A stretch of DNA of 64,000 bases from Halobacteriales archaeon QS_6_64_34 (GTDB taxonomy: Archaea > Halobacteriota > Halobacteria > Halobacteriales > Haloarculaceae): NCBI GenBank assembly GCA_003020925.1, contig PXRT01000010.1:159437-223436 (forward strand), in the 5' to 3' direction. The translations under genes and the position numbers were made by a program. Below, in pieces: positions 33,625 to 43,329 of the stretch. The number at the start of each line of letters is the position of its first letter. Within the stretch, counting starts at the first letter, position 1. A model generated the notes under the pieces. It was not told the origin of the DNA, did no database searches, and worked only from the letters and a program-made list of their open reading frames with translations.

Positions 33625-36348
33625 ATGACTACGACCGGCGAGGAACGCGAGCGGGCCTTCGACCACGGCGAGGTCGAGCCACGCTGGCAGCAGGCCTGGG
33701 ACGAGGCCGACGTGTTCCGCATCGACGACGACGCCACCGACCCCGAGTACGTGCTGGCGATGTTTCCCTACACCTCGGGCCAACTGCATATGGGCCACGT
33801 CCGCAACTACACCATCACGGACGCCGTCGCCCGTTTCGAGCGGATGCGCGGGGAGGACGTGCTCCACCCGATGGGATGGGACTCCTTTGGCCTGCCCGCC
33901 GAGAACGCCGCCGAGGAGCGAGACACCAACCCACGGGACTGGACGATGCAGTGTATCGACCGGATGCGCGACCAGTTCGTCGAGATGGGCTTTGGCTACG
34001 ACTGGGAGCGGGAAGTCACGACGTGTGAACCCGACTACTACCGGTGGAACCAGTGGCTGTTCAAACGCTTCCGCGAGGCCGGCCTGGTCGAACGGCAGGC
34101 GGCAGAGCTGAACTGGTGTCCCTCCTGTGAGACGGTACTGGCCGACGAGCAAGTCGAGGGCGACGACGAACTCTGTTGGCGCTGTGACACCCCCATCGAT
34201 CACCGCGAGATGGACCAGTGGTTTCTCACCATCACCGACTACGCCGAAGCACTCCTGGAGGCGCTCGACGACCTGGATGGGTGGCCCAACAACGTCCGGG
34301 AGATGCAGCGCAACTGGATAGGGAAACAGGAGGGCGCAAGCGTCGCCTTCGAGGTCGGCGAGTACGGCGCGGTGGACATCTTTACGACCCGGCTGGACAC
34401 CATCCACGGCGCGACGTACTTCTCGCTGGCGCCGGGCCACCCGGTCGCCCGGGAAATCGCCGAAGAGAACGACGAGGTCGCGGAGTACATCCACGAGGCC
34501 GAACACGCCGACGAGGACGACCTCGACGTGACCTCCGGCGTCTTCACCGGCGAGTACGCCACCAACCCCGCCACGGGCGAGGCGATTCCGGTTTACGTCG
34601 CCGACTACGTCCTGACCGACGTGGGCACCGGCGCGCTCTATGCGGTGCCGGCCCACGACGACCGCGACCACGAGTTCGCCACTCACCACGACATCGAGAT
34701 TCGTCAGGTCGTCGAACCCGCTCCGGAGGCCGACGTGGACCCCGAGGATGTCGACGTTCAGGAAGCGGCCTACACCGAGGACGGCGTCCTCGACCTCTCG
34801 GCGGTCGAGGGCTCGTCACGACCGGAGGGAAGTGACGGCGTCCTCGTCAACAGCGGTGAGTTCGACGGGCTGACGAGCGAGGCCGCCCGCGACCGGTTCG
34901 TCTCCGAGTTCGACGGCGAGCACCGGACCGAGTACAACCTGCGGGACTGGGGCATCTCCCGGCAGCGCTACTGGGGGACCCCTATCCCGATGATTCACTG
35001 CGAGGACTGTGGCCACGTCGAGGTCCCCGACGAGGACCTCCCCGTCGAACTGCCCGAGTTCGTCCACACCACCGGGAACCCGCTGGACGCGGCCGAGGAG
35101 TGGAAACAGACGAGCTGTCCCGACTGCGGGGCCGACGCGGTGCGGGAGACGGATACTATGGACACCTTCGTCGACTCCTCGTGGTACTTCCTGCGGTACG
35201 TCTCGCCGGACCTGACCGACGCCCCCTTCGACACCGACCGGGCCAGCGACTGGCTGCCCGTCGACCGCTACGTCGGCGGCATCGAACACGCCGTGATGCA
35301 CCTGCTGTACGCTCGTTTCGTCACGAAAGTGCTCGGCGACATCGACCTGCTCGAGGGGGTTCGCGAGCCGTTTACGAACCTCACGAACCAGGGGATGGTG
35401 CTGGGCGAGAACGGCAACAAGATGTCAAAGAGCAAGGGCAACGGCGTCTCGCCACAGCGCATCATCGAGGAGTACGGCGCCGACACCGCCCGCCTGTTCA
35501 TCATGGAGGCCGCCCAGCCCGAAAAGGAGTTCGCCTGGAGCCCCGAGGGCGTCCAGTCGGCCCACAGCTTCCTCCAGAACATCTACGGGCTGGCCGACGA
35601 ACTCGCAGCGGGGGAAATCGAGTTCGGGTCGGAGGGAGACATCGCCGGCTACGTCGCCCGCGAAATCGACGCGACGGCCGCTCGCGCGACGGCGGAGTAC
35701 GAGACGTTCCGCTTCAACCACGCCCTGCAGGCGGTGCGTGAACTGGTCGCCTTGCTGCGTCGGTACCGGGAGGCGACCGAGCCGGACGACGCGACCTTCG
35801 AGCGTGGGCTCGTCACCGCCGCCAAACTGCTGGCGCCGGTCGCCCCCCACGTCGGCGAGGAACTGTGGGAGCGCCTGGACGGGGCGGGGCTCATCGCGGA
35901 GGCCGACTGGCCGGCCGCCGAGGCCCCAGCCGACTACGACACCGAGCGCCGGCTGGTCGAGAACACCCGCGAGGACGTCCGTGATATCGTCGACACGGTC
36001 GGCATCGAGGACCCCCAGACCATCACGCTCGCGGTGGCACCGGCCTGGAAACACGAGGTCGTAGACGTCGCCCGCGAGGCCGACAACGTCGTCCCCGCCG
36101 TGATGCAAAACGAAGAGCTTCGGCGGTACGGCGAGGCCGCCGCCGACTTCGCAAAGACCCTGGCTGGGCGGGCCACCTTCGACGAGCACCTGCCCCCGGA
36201 GCGGGAACTGGCGGCGCTCGAACGCGCGGCGTGGCTCATCGAACGCGAGTTCGGCGCCGAGGTCGTCGTCCAGTCGGCCGAGGCGGCCGGGGACAGCCTG
36301 GCCTCGAAGGCCGAACCAGGTCGGCCGGCTATCGATATCGCCGAATAG
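33625..36348 (+). CDS. leuS: Leucyl-tRNA synthetase (bacterial-type)
   Basis: Class I synthetase charging tRNA-Leu; 907 residues. The HIGH motif region reads [20 protein letters not shown] (about residues 42-61) and the KMSKS motif is KMSKSKGN near residue 600. CPSCETVL and CWRC form a zinc knuckle near 168-195, and the CP1 editing domain follows ([19 protein letters not shown] near 254). The wording of the HIGH block and of MHLLYARF near 555 is of the bacterial LeuRS type rather than the usual archaeal type, consistent with an old transfer. It stands directly after the toxin locus. Confidence 0.95.
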   Translation: MTTTGEERERAFDHGEVEPRWQQAWDEADVFRIDDDATDPEYVLAMFPYTSGQLHMGHVRNYTITDAVARFERMRGEDVLHPMGWDSFGLPAENAAEERDTNPRDWTMQCIDRMRDQFVEMGFGYDWEREVTTCEPDYYRWNQWLFKRFREAGLVERQAAELNWCPSCETVLADEQVEGDDELCWRCDTPIDHREMDQWFLTITDYAEALLEALDDLDGWPNNVREMQRNWIGKQEGASVAFEVGEYGAVDIFTTRLDTIHGATYFSLAPGHPVAREIAEENDEVAEYIHEAEHADEDDLDVTSGVFTGEYATNPATGEAIPVYVADYVLTDVGTGALYAVPAHDDRDHEFATHHDIEIRQVVEPAPEADVDPEDVDVQEAAYTEDGVLDLSAVEGSSRPEGSDGVLVNSGEFDGLTSEAARDRFVSEFDGEHRTEYNLRDWGISRQRYWGTPIPMIHCEDCGHVEVPDEDLPVELPEFVHTTGNPLDAAEEWKQTSCPDCGADAVRETDTMDTFVDSSWYFLRYVSPDLTDAPFDTDRASDWLPVDRYVGGIEHAVMHLLYARFVTKVLGDIDLLEGVREPFTNLTNQGMVLGENGNKMSKSKGNGVSPQRIIEEYGADTARLFIMEAAQPEKEFAWSPEGVQSAHSFLQNIYGLADELAAGEIEFGSEGDIAGYVAREIDATAARATAEYETFRFNHALQAVRELVALLRRYREATEPDDATFERGLVTAAKLLAPVAPHVGEELWERLDGAGLIAEADWPAAEAPADYDTERRLVENTREDVRDIVDTVGIEDPQTITLAVAPAWKHEVVDVAREADNVVPAVMQNEELRRYGEAAADFAKTLAGRATFDEHLPPERELAALERAAWLIEREFGAEVVVQSAEAAGDSLASKAEPGRPAIDIAE

Positions 36349-36357
36349 AGCGGTTTC

Positions 36358-36810
36358 TCACTCCGGATTCAACAGCCCGGCCTCGCCGAGGTCCCGGAAC
36401 ACGTCTTTCGCGTGGCCGTCCGGACGCACGCCCTCGTACAGCCCGACGACCTGGTTGTGCGCGATGACGAACGTCGTCCGCCGGGCGTGCCCGTCCACGA
36501 GTTCGACGCCGAAGGCGTCGGCGACCCTCGCGTCCGGGTCCGCGAGCAGGTCAAAGGAGAGCCCCTCGCTCTCGGCGAAGTCGGCGTGGCTCTCGACGTC
36601 GTCGGTCGAGACGCCATACACCGCGACGCCGTACGCCTCGTCGCGCTTGGCCTCCGCTTCGAAGCCGCTGGCCTCGGTCGCACAGCCCGGCGTGTCGTCT
36701 TTCGGGTAGAAGTACAGGACGGTCGGCGTCGCGAAGTCGGGCCGGACGGTATCGCCGTGTTGGTTCTCCGCGACGATGTCCGGGACGCCGTCACCGGGTT
36801 CGAGCGCCAT
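36358..36810 (-). CDS. bcp: Peroxiredoxin of the Bcp/PrxQ family
   Basis: Thiol peroxidase, 150 residues. The peroxidatic cysteine is in KDDTPGCATEASGFEAEAK (about residues 38-56). The second cysteine five residues later, typical of E. coli Bcp, is Ser here, so resolution must use another thiol. VVGLYEGVRPDGHAKDVFRD closes the fold. The start lies one base after the stop of the hsp20 gene, so the two are co-transcribed as a stress pair. Confidence 0.9.
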   Translation of the reverse strand: MALEPGDGVPDIVAENQHGDTVRPDFATPTVLYFYPKDDTPGCATEASGFEAEAKRDEAYGVAVYGVSTDDVESHADFAESEGLSFDLLADPDARVADAFGVELVDGHARRTTFVIAHNQVVGLYEGVRPDGHAKDVFRDLGEAGLLNPE

Positions 36811-36811
36811 C

Positions 36812-37204
36812 TCAGTTCACCGGAATGTCCGTCCCGCCCTCGTCGCTCGTCGCCTTCGGGAGTGTAACAGTGAGTACGCCGTCCTCGTAGCTCGCGGTGG
36901 TCTCGCTCTCGGTGACGGCCGCCGGGAGCGTAACGCTGCGGGACAGCGACTGCGAGCGGCGCTCGCGCTGGACGAAGTTCCCGTCGCTTTCCTCGGTCTG
37001 CTCGGCGCTGATTGTCAGTGTCCGGCCCTCCGACAGCTGGACGTCGATATCGTCGCTGTCGTACCCCGGCAGGTCGGCCCGGACGACGAAGCTGTCGCCG
37101 TCGTCTAGCACGTCGGTCGGGACCGTGCCGGCGGCGACGCCGAACTGGTCGCCCAGGACATCGAAGGCCCGTTCTATCTCTCCGAGTGGGTCGCGGTCGC
37201 TCAT
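36812..37204 (-). CDS. hsp20: Hsp20/alpha-crystallin small heat-shock protein
   Basis: 130 residues with the alpha-crystallin domain from about 27 to 120: DVLDDGDSFVVRADLPGYDS opens it, and SYEDGVLTVTLPKAT is the C-terminal signature. The tail TDIPVN carries a short I-x-V motif for oligomer contacts. The N-terminal arm is short. It acts as an ATP-independent holdase; bcp follows immediately. Confidence 0.93.
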   Translation of the reverse strand: MSDRDPLGEIERAFDVLGDQFGVAAGTVPTDVLDDGDSFVVRADLPGYDSDDIDVQLSEGRTLTISAEQTEESDGNFVQRERRSQSLSRSVTLPAAVTESETTASYEDGVLTVTLPKATSDEGGTDIPVN

Positions 37205-37267
37205 AGGCGGAGGTAGAAGCGCCCGGGACTTAAGCTCTGGAGCGAGGCAATGGCACCGAGCGGCCGG

Positions 37268-38080
37268 TCAGTCGACGACGGTTTCGGTGTCGTAGGACCC
37301 GAGATGGCGGACCCAGCCGTTCTCGGCCAGGGCCTCGATATCGGCCAGGGCCCTCTGGCACCGCTCCTCGTAGAGGCCGGCGGCCGCGTCGAGGTGGAAG
37401 ACGTAGTCCCCGAGCCGTTCACCGCTCGGTCGGGACTCGATACGGGTGAGGTTGATGTCGCGGTCGGCGAAGGCTTCCAGCAGTTCCAGCAGGAGGCCGG
37501 GGTAGTCGGCGTTCGGGTAGATAATAAAGGAGGTCTTCCCGCCACCCTCGGCGCGTTCACTCGCCGGCGCGACGGCGACGAAGCGGGTCGCGTTCGAGGA
37601 CTGGTCCTGGATGTCCTCGGCGAGCAACTCGAGTCCGTCGCCGGCGTTGTCCGGGTGGCCGATGGCGGCGACGTCGGGGTCCGTGTGGGCGCGCTCGACG
37701 CCGCGAGCGGTGGAGGCGACGGCCTCGATGTCGACGCCGGGGTAGTGTTCGTCGAGCCACTCCCGGCACTGAGCCAGCGCCTGGGCGTGGCTCGCGACGA
37801 GCGAGAAGGAGTCGTCCTTGGCCAGCAGGGCGTGGCGGATTGGGGTGATTATCTCGCGGACGACGGCGACGTCGTACTCGGTGAAGGCGTCCAGTGACTC
37901 CGTTACCGACCCCTCGATGCTGTTCTCGACGGGGACGACGCCCCGGTCGGCTTCGCCGTTGGCGACGGCATCGACGATGGCGGTCATCGACTCGGCGAAC
38001 TCGATGTCGCCGTCGTCGGCCACGGCGCGGGCGGCCCGGTGGGAGTAGGTGCCCGAGGGGCCGAGCGTGATAGTCGTCAT
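37268..38080 (-). CDS. pheA: Prephenate dehydratase
   Basis: Converts prephenate to phenylpyruvate in phenylalanine synthesis. The 270-residue protein has the catalytic domain (ITLGPSGTYSHRAARAV at the start, VVPVENSIEGSVTESLD near residue 49, and SSNATRFVAVAP near 167) followed by a regulatory ACT domain (KTSFIIYPNADYPGLLLELL, then LTRIESRPSGERLGDYVFHL). There is no chorismate mutase domain. The start MTTITLGPSG at 38,080 fits the family. Confidence 0.95.
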   Translation of the reverse strand: MTTITLGPSGTYSHRAARAVADDGDIEFAESMTAIVDAVANGEADRGVVPVENSIEGSVTESLDAFTEYDVAVVREIITPIRHALLAKDDSFSLVASHAQALAQCREWLDEHYPGVDIEAVASTARGVERAHTDPDVAAIGHPDNAGDGLELLAEDIQDQSSNATRFVAVAPASERAEGGGKTSFIIYPNADYPGLLLELLEAFADRDINLTRIESRPSGERLGDYVFHLDAAAGLYEERCQRALADIEALAENGWVRHLGSYDTETVVD

Positions 38081-38135
38081 GCCCCTCGCTACTCCGTTCG
38101 AGGACAAAAGACCGGTGGTCGCCGTCAGGCCCTCG

Positions 38136-38765
38136 CTACTCGCCCCGCCGGCGGGCCTGTGCCAGCCGGACGGAGAGGTAGCCGCTGACGTAGTAGCTGA
38201 CGACGCTGGCGACGAAGGCCACGAGCGAGACGGCGACGACCGGCAGCCCGAGCCCGGAGTCGGCGAACGGATTGGCCCCCGCCGTTCCGACGTAGCTCTC
38301 GACGGCCGCGCCGCCGCCCAGTCCGACCGCGAAGAGACACACCGTCAGCAGGATAGCCAGCCCGCCGGCTCCCAGGCCGACGTACCGCGCGAAGTCCTCG
38401 ACGTCGAGCACCCTGTGGGCTTGGGACTCGCTCAGGGGCGCTCGCCGCAGGCGGTACAGCGCCGCCCCGACCAGCAGCGCCGCGCTCAGCAGTTCGAACA
38501 GTCCGCCAACGACGCCAAGCAGCAGGGCCTTCGGCGCGGCGACCGTCGGGTCGGTCGTGGGGAGGTAGCCGGCCACACTCGCCGGGAAGAGCCCGTACAT
38601 CGGCAACAGCGCGACCAGGAGTCCAAGCAGCGCGCTCTGGAGCATCAGCGTTCGCGGAATCGACTGCCGGAGGAAGGCGTGGCGCTGGTAGCGGATTTTC
38701 TCGTACGTGTTCCCCGAAAGAAGGGCACTCGTGATGTGGTCGTCAACTTCGGTGTCGGTAGTCAT
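38136..38765 (-). CDS. Four- or five-helix membrane protein, haloarchaeal
   Basis: 209 residues. A polar N-terminus (MTTDTEVDDHITSALLSGNT) with a basic helix is followed by hydrophobic segments near 43-65, 78-105, 127-155 and 168-198; it ends in a basic tail RLAQARRRGE. No transporter or enzyme motif is visible. pheA follows 55 bases downstream on the same strand, but the pairing may not be functional. I do not recognise the family. Confidence 0.6.
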   Translation of the reverse strand: MTTDTEVDDHITSALLSGNTYEKIRYQRHAFLRQSIPRTLMLQSALLGLLVALLPMYGLFPASVAGYLPTTDPTVAAPKALLLGVVGGLFELLSAALLVGAALYRLRRAPLSESQAHRVLDVEDFARYVGLGAGGLAILLTVCLFAVGLGGGAAVESYVGTAGANPFADSGLGLPVVAVSLVAFVASVVSYYVSGYLSVRLAQARRRGE

Positions 38766-38881
38766 ATATATTGCCGGTTCTGACTACCATTTTTCAAGCA
38801 AGATTATAACCTTTCTGCCTGTGTCGAAAGCTGCCATCTGTGGGTCTGTGGGAGTAATATCCGGGCTCGCCGAAACTGGAT

Positions 38882-40303
38882 CTACCCGGTGTGAATCGCC
38901 TCGCCCCGAGCCGCTGTGGCGGCCTCGTGGACCGCCTCGGAGAGGGTGGGATGGGTGTGAATCGTCCCGGCGACGTCTTCCAGTCGCGCGCCCAGTTCGA
39001 TGCCCAGGCCCACTTCGGCGACGAGTTGGGAGGCTTCGGGACCGACGATTTGGGCGCCCAGCAGGAACTCCGTGTCGGCGTCGGCGACGACGCGGACGAA
39101 CCCCTCGCGCTCGTTCAGCGTCAGCGCCCGGCCGTTGGCCCGCAGGGGCATCTCGCCGACGACGGGGGCAAAGCCCGCAGCCTCGGCCTCGCTTTCGGTC
39201 ATCCCCACGGTGCCGATTTCGGGGTCCGTGAAGACGGCCGCCGGAATCGCCTGGTGGTCCAGTGTCGCCGGCTCGCCAGCCGCGACCTCGGCGGCCACCT
39301 CGCCCTCGGCCATCGCCGTGTGGGCCAGCATCGGCTCGCCGGCCACGTCGCCGACGGCGAAGACCCCATCGAGGTCGGTCCGGGCCTCCTCGTCGGTCGA
39401 CAGGACGCCGTTCGCGTCGGGTTCGAGGGCGACGTTCTCGAGGCCGAGCGTGTCGGTCACGGGCTCGCGACCGACTGCCACGAGACAGCTGTCGGCGTGG
39501 TACTCCGCGATGTCGTCGTCCTCGTCGGTCGTCGCCACGCGGATGCGCCCGTCGTCCAACGTCTCCCAGTCGCTTGCGGCCTCGCCGAAGGCGAAGTCGA
39601 TGCCGAGTGACGCCGCGCGCTCGCGGACGACCTCGGCGACGTCGTCTTCGTAGCCGGGTAACACGTCCTCGAGCATCTCCACGACGGTCACGTCCGCCCC
39701 CAGTTTCGCGAACACCGTCGACAGCTCCATCCCGATGTAGCCCGCCCCGACGACGAGCAGTTCGTCCGGCACCGTCTCCAGTGCCAGCGCCTCGCGCGAG
39801 GAGAGGATATACTCGCCGTCGAACTCAAAGCCCGGTAGCTCGATGGGTCGGCTGCCCGTGGCGACGATAGCGTGCTCGAAGGCGACCGTTTCCGACCCCT
39901 GCCCCTCGCCCCCGTGGGCGACCCGCACTGTCTCCTCGTCGATGAACTCGGCGGTCCCCTCGACAAGATTGACGCCCGCCGACTTGCAGAGCGACTCGAC
40001 GCCACGGGTCAGTCGGGAGACTACCCCGTCTTTCCACTCGGTCATCGCTTCGATGTCGACGGCCGGCTCCGCGAAGATGCCCAACTCCTCGGCGTTGCGG
40101 GCGTCGTGGGCGATATCGCTCGCCGAGATGAGTGCCTTCGAGGGAATGCAGCCGTGGTTCAGACAGGTCCCCCCGTAGGCGTCCCGCTCGACCAGCGTCG
40201 TATCGAGGCCCAGCTGGGCGCTCCTGATGGCGGCGACGTACCCTCCCGGACCCCCACCGATGACCAGTACCTCCGTTCCCGTGGTGACGTCTCCGACGAC
40301 CAT
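38882..40303 (-). CDS. lpdA: Dihydrolipoyl dehydrogenase (E3)
   Basis: FAD flavoprotein that reoxidises dihydrolipoamide with NAD in 2-oxoacid dehydrogenase or glycine cleavage complexes. The 473-residue protein shows GGGPGGYVAAIRSAQLG (FAD), the redox disulfide GGTCLNHGCIPSKAL near residues 43-57, the NAD motif VVGAGYIGMELSTVF near 185, and the C-terminal His-Glu pair IHTHPTLSEAVHEAA. The E1 and E2 genes that normally sit next to lpdA in haloarchaea are not in this window, so this is either a second copy or a separated E3. Confidence 0.93.
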   Translation of the reverse strand: MVVGDVTTGTEVLVIGGGPGGYVAAIRSAQLGLDTTLVERDAYGGTCLNHGCIPSKALISASDIAHDARNAEELGIFAEPAVDIEAMTEWKDGVVSRLTRGVESLCKSAGVNLVEGTAEFIDEETVRVAHGGEGQGSETVAFEHAIVATGSRPIELPGFEFDGEYILSSREALALETVPDELLVVGAGYIGMELSTVFAKLGADVTVVEMLEDVLPGYEDDVAEVVRERAASLGIDFAFGEAASDWETLDDGRIRVATTDEDDDIAEYHADSCLVAVGREPVTDTLGLENVALEPDANGVLSTDEEARTDLDGVFAVGDVAGEPMLAHTAMAEGEVAAEVAAGEPATLDHQAIPAAVFTDPEIGTVGMTESEAEAAGFAPVVGEMPLRANGRALTLNEREGFVRVVADADTEFLLGAQIVGPEASQLVAEVGLGIELGARLEDVAGTIHTHPTLSEAVHEAATAARGEAIHTG

Positions 40304-40509
40304 ATCCGACTCTCGGTGGCCGACGGGATAAATGGGCCGAGCTAGGTACTGCCGTTAGCGGGGGTTCGGTGCCCGAAGAGATGTCGTTCACAGCGGTATC
40401 AGCGCGGAAGCCCACGAGTTTACTCGTTGGTAGCTGACGCCACACCCAGCGCAAGCGTCCACGACGCCTAGCCGACACACTCAAGCCCGTAATCCGGTTA
40501 CACGGAGCC
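40304..40509. other. Gap with an insertion-element end remnant
   Basis: No gene is supported. It holds the promoter of lpdA on the minus strand and a solo IS605/IS1341-type end hairpin at 40,411-40,430. Confidence 0.4.
40411..40430 (+). repeat. Solo end hairpin of an IS200/IS605-type element
   Basis: CCCACGAGTTTACTCGTTGG forms a stem with a TTTA loop, preceded by GCGGAAG and followed by TAGCTGAC. This context matches right ends of haloarchaeal TnpB elements; compare the end hairpin of the TnpB element at 51,402-51,421, also followed by TAGCT. No transposase remains. Confidence 0.45.
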
Positions 40510-40710
40510 ATGCACGTCACCGTCGAGGTGGCCGGCGAGGACACGCACGAACTCGACGTCGCCGAGGACGCCACCTACGCCGACCTGCTCGCGCCCCTCG
40601 ACCTCTCGCCACACGCGGTGTCGGTACTGGTCGACGAGCAGACGGTGCCGACGAACCAGCCCGTCGAGAGCGACCACGTTCGCGTGGTGCGGCTCATCAA
40701 GGGCGGCTAA
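40510..40710 (+). CDS. samp2: Ubiquitin-like small archaeal modifier protein SAMP2
   Basis: 66 residues with a beta-grasp fold and the C-terminal diglycine RLIKGG required for activation by the E1-like UbaA. The length and the wording LDLSPHAVSVLVDEQTVP near residues 37-54 fit SAMP2, which is attached to proteins and also supplies sulfur for tRNA wobble-uridine thiolation. UbaA is not in the window. Confidence 0.9.
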   Translation: MHVTVEVAGEDTHELDVAEDATYADLLAPLDLSPHAVSVLVDEQTVPTNQPVESDHVRVVRLIKGG

Positions 40711-40716
40711 ACCCGT

Positions 40717-40905
40717 TTAGCTGAGCTGGTCGAGAAACCCCGCCCACCGCTTGTGGTCGTCGATGGCGGCCGTCCGGGCCGTCTCGCCGTAGTCCGGTTG
40801 TCGGATGTTATCCGGGGCGTTCAGCGCGCGGTCGATAGTGTTCGCGAGGCGACGGTTCGTGACCTGCCCGACGTGATGAACGTCCTCGACGGCGCCGACT
40901 CCACT
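40717..40905 (-). pseudogene. C-terminal remnant of an unknown protein
   Basis: Minus-strand sequence of clear coding type reads DVHHVGQVTNRRLANTIDRA and later IDDHKRWAGFLDQLS before TAA. Upstream the frame runs into an AT-rich promoter region with no start codon. It is the tail of a truncated gene; I do not recognise it. Confidence 0.45.
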
Positions 40906-40966
40906 TATAAATAGGTTGCATAAGTAACAGATACAGTCAAACCGTTGAGCTATTTATATCATACAT

Positions 40967-41254
40967 ATGTCATCCACCGCTCGTGACCGTCCTCAGTCGG
41001 CACATGTCTTCGTTCGCACCGAACACGAATCGCTCAGTGACACCGTCGTCCGGGCCGTTTCGACCGCTTCCGGCCTCGCCGCGACTCCCAGCTCGGACGC
41101 CGATTTATCCCTCGACCCGTTGTATACGGTCATCGACCCCGACGCCCTCGATACGATGTTTGCCGGCGGGGCTGGAGCCGGGACGGTGACGTTCGACTAC
41201 CACGGATACACGGTCACGGCCCACGGCTCGGGCCGCGTCGTTCTCGACGCGTAG
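40967..41254 (+). CDS. HalOD1 output-domain protein
   Basis: 95 residues. After a variable start (SAHVFVRTEHESLSDTVVRA) comes the HalOD1 core: helix TVVRAVSTASGLAATP, the motif LDPLYTVIDPDALDTMF and the closing pair TVTFDYHGYTVTAHGSGRVV. It is a second, unlinked member besides the one at 21,146. TATA-like boxes are at 40,902 and 40,950; the nearer one is too close to ATG 40967 for a leaderless start, so the distal box is more likely to be used. Confidence 0.75.
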   Translation: MSSTARDRPQSAHVFVRTEHESLSDTVVRAVSTASGLAATPSSDADLSLDPLYTVIDPDALDTMFAGGAGAGTVTFDYHGYTVTAHGSGRVVLDA

Positions 41255-41264
41255 CGACTCGCCG

Positions 41265-42653
41265 TCAGACGAGCGGCTTCACCAGGTCACGGCCGGTGTC
41301 GAGCAGTTCCTCGACGCGCCCGGTGCTCCCGGCTTCGGCGTAGATGCGGAGTTTCGGCTCCGTACCGGAGGGCCGCATCAGTAGCCAGGTACTGTCCTCG
41401 AGTTTGACCTTGAACCCGTCGACGGTGTTGATGCCGGCCACCCCGACGCCGGCAACTGATTCGGGCAACTCCGTCTCCAGGTCCGAGAGCACCGGTCCCT
41501 TCCGGTCGTCGGGACAGTCGACGCTGATGCGGGACTGGTGGATTTCGCCGTATTCCTCGATGAGGTCGTCCACCCGCGTGTCGAGCGATTTCTCCGACTC
41601 GGCGGCGGCCGCGACCAGCGCCAGCAGGACGCCGTCCTTGTTCCGGAGGTGGTCGGTCAGGCCAAAGCCCCCCGACTCCTCGCCGCCAAAGAGGGCGTCG
41701 TGTTCGCGCATCGCCTCGGCGACCCATTTGAAGCCGACGGCGGTCTCGTGGACCTCCTGGTCGGCGGCCTCGGCAACGCGGTCGACGATACTGGAGGTCG
41801 AGACCGTCCGCACCACGTCGCCATCGCGGGTTTCGAGCAGATACTCGTACATCGACGCGAGAAAGAGGTTCGGGTCGAGAAAGCCCCGCTCGGGCGTGAC
41901 GATACCGAGGCGGTCGGCGTCGCCGTCGTTGACGAAGCCGATGTCGGCCTCGCCCGATGTGACGGTCTCGATTAGTTCGCCGACCTTCTCGGCTGTGGGT
42001 TCGGGCGAGCCGCCGCCGAACTCGGGGTCGAGATAATCACGCATCGCGGTCACGTCGGCGCCGGCCCGGTCGAGCAGGGCGTCGGTGACGCCCCGGCCGC
42101 TCCCGTACATCGCGTCGTAGGCCACGGTGACCCCGTCGAGGTCGGCGTCGACGTAGTCGATGGCGTGGTCGGCGTAGTCGGCCACGAGGTCGCGTTCGGT
42201 AACCTCGCCGTGTTCCTCGTCGGGGAGGCTCTTTGGGTCTGTGAGGTTGCCTTCGACCTCCTCGGTGAGGTCCGGCATCGCGGGCGCGCCCTCGTCGGGA
42301 ATGAACTTCACGCCGTTGTACTCCGGCGGATTGTGACTCGCCGTTATCTGGAGCGCCCCGTCTAGCCCTTGTTCTTTGGCTGTCCAGGCGACGATGGGCG
42401 TCGGTGTGTCCCGCTCGGGCAGGATGACGTCGAACCCGTTCGCACAGAACACGCGCGCGAGTTCCTCGGCGAACCCTCTCGAGGTCTCCCGAGCGTCGTA
42501 GCCGATAACGACAGTCCCGTCCTTGCCCCGGTCGCGAAACGTCGTCGCGAGAGCCTGCCCGACGATACGCACCCGTGGCTCGGTGAACACGTCGAGTGTC
42601 GCTCGCCAGCCGTCCGTCCCGAAACGTATCGCTGCAGCATCCGCTTCGTCCAT
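41265..42653 (-). CDS. Phosphohexomutase (phosphomannomutase/phosphoglucomutase family)
   Basis: 462 residues with the four family motifs: the metal/phosphate loop in LQITASHNPPEYNGVK (phosphoserine near residue 105), the metal site FVNDGDADRLG near 243, the sugar loop FGGEESGGFGL near 325, and the phosphate-binding LLMRPSGTEPKLRIYAEAG near 428. Enzymes of this family isomerise hexose 1- and 6-phosphates for glycan and glycogen pathways. Substrate choice between glucose and mannose cannot be assigned. The window has a second, different member at 45,456. Confidence 0.9.
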   Translation of the reverse strand: MDEADAAAIRFGTDGWRATLDVFTEPRVRIVGQALATTFRDRGKDGTVVIGYDARETSRGFAEELARVFCANGFDVILPERDTPTPIVAWTAKEQGLDGALQITASHNPPEYNGVKFIPDEGAPAMPDLTEEVEGNLTDPKSLPDEEHGEVTERDLVADYADHAIDYVDADLDGVTVAYDAMYGSGRGVTDALLDRAGADVTAMRDYLDPEFGGGSPEPTAEKVGELIETVTSGEADIGFVNDGDADRLGIVTPERGFLDPNLFLASMYEYLLETRDGDVVRTVSTSSIVDRVAEAADQEVHETAVGFKWVAEAMREHDALFGGEESGGFGLTDHLRNKDGVLLALVAAAAESEKSLDTRVDDLIEEYGEIHQSRISVDCPDDRKGPVLSDLETELPESVAGVGVAGINTVDGFKVKLEDSTWLLMRPSGTEPKLRIYAEAGSTGRVEELLDTGRDLVKPLV

Positions 42654-42728
42654 AATCGATATGTCTCAGGGACCCGGGAAAAAGGTCACCCCCCTCCCGG
42701 GCGGTCGACCGTTCGCTCTCAGGGCTCG

Positions 42729-43043
42729 CTATCGTTCGCCGGTCCGCCGGGGGCCGCCGCTGTCGCTTGGCCCCTCGACCGCTGTGTTTCCGACCAGTCG
42801 CTCTTTTTCGGCCCGCGACAGTTGCTTGATTTCGTACTCCCGGCTCATCGCCGCCGACTTCGAGTCGAAGCCCTCGACGTGGACGAGTTCGACGGGCGTC
42901 CGGCCGCGCGTGTACTTCGCGCCCTCGCCGGCGTCGTGTTCGCGCACCCGGCGCTGTACGTCGGTCGTGTAGCCGGTGTAAAAGCTGTCGTCACTGCACT
43001 GTACCACGTAGACGTAGTGGTCAGGGCTCCGCGTGGTGGTCAT
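42729..43043 (-). CDS. GIY-YIG domain protein (UPF0213-like)
   Basis: 104 residues consisting of a stand-alone GIY-YIG nuclease fold: HYVYVVQCSDDSFYTGYTTD carries the V-Y-V and Y-T-G variants of the signature, then RRVREHDAGEGAKYTRGRTP and a glutamate in SREYEIKQLSRAEKERL. Small proteins of this class are widespread and poorly understood. ATG 43043 is preferred over the one at 43,064, since the domain begins right after it. Confidence 0.8.
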   Translation of the reverse strand: MTTTRSPDHYVYVVQCSDDSFYTGYTTDVQRRVREHDAGEGAKYTRGRTPVELVHVEGFDSKSAAMSREYEIKQLSRAEKERLVGNTAVEGPSDSGGPRRTGER

Positions 43044-43070
43044 CGCACGATGCGGGTGGCCCAATGGGCC

Positions 43071-43220
43071 TCACACCTCGTGGGCGCGCTCTTTGGACAC
43101 CTCGGCGATGCCAGCGTTCGCCGAGCAGTTCGGGCAGGCCCTGATGTGTCCGTACTCGTCCGCGAACACACGGGCGAACTGGTCCGAGACGTGCGCGCCG
43201 CAGTGATTGCATTCGGGCAT
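43071..43220 (-). CDS. 49-residue zinc-ribbon protein (DUF7563-like)
   Basis: MPECNHCGAHVSDQFARVFA with a later RACPNCSANAGIAEVS gives two C-x-x-C knuckles, the arrangement of a small zinc ribbon. Many haloarchaeal genomes carry this micro-protein family. Another member lies at 46,813. Role unknown, possibly nucleic-acid or protein binding. Confidence 0.7.
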   Translation of the reverse strand: MPECNHCGAHVSDQFARVFADEYGHIRACPNCSANAGIAEVSKERAHEV

Positions 43221-43329
43221 CGTGTTCGTCGGCGACACCACCGCCGACGTACAATTAGAGGTGTTCTAGTCCTATATTGCTTTACCCAAATGGTTTGGTA
43301 TATATCTGTGCTGACAGGTATGGCCACGC

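Noticed and set aside
40920..40966. ATTTATAT box at 40,950 as the promoter of the HalOD1 gene
   Set aside because: It is too close to ATG 40967 for a normal start site; the box at 40,902 fits better.
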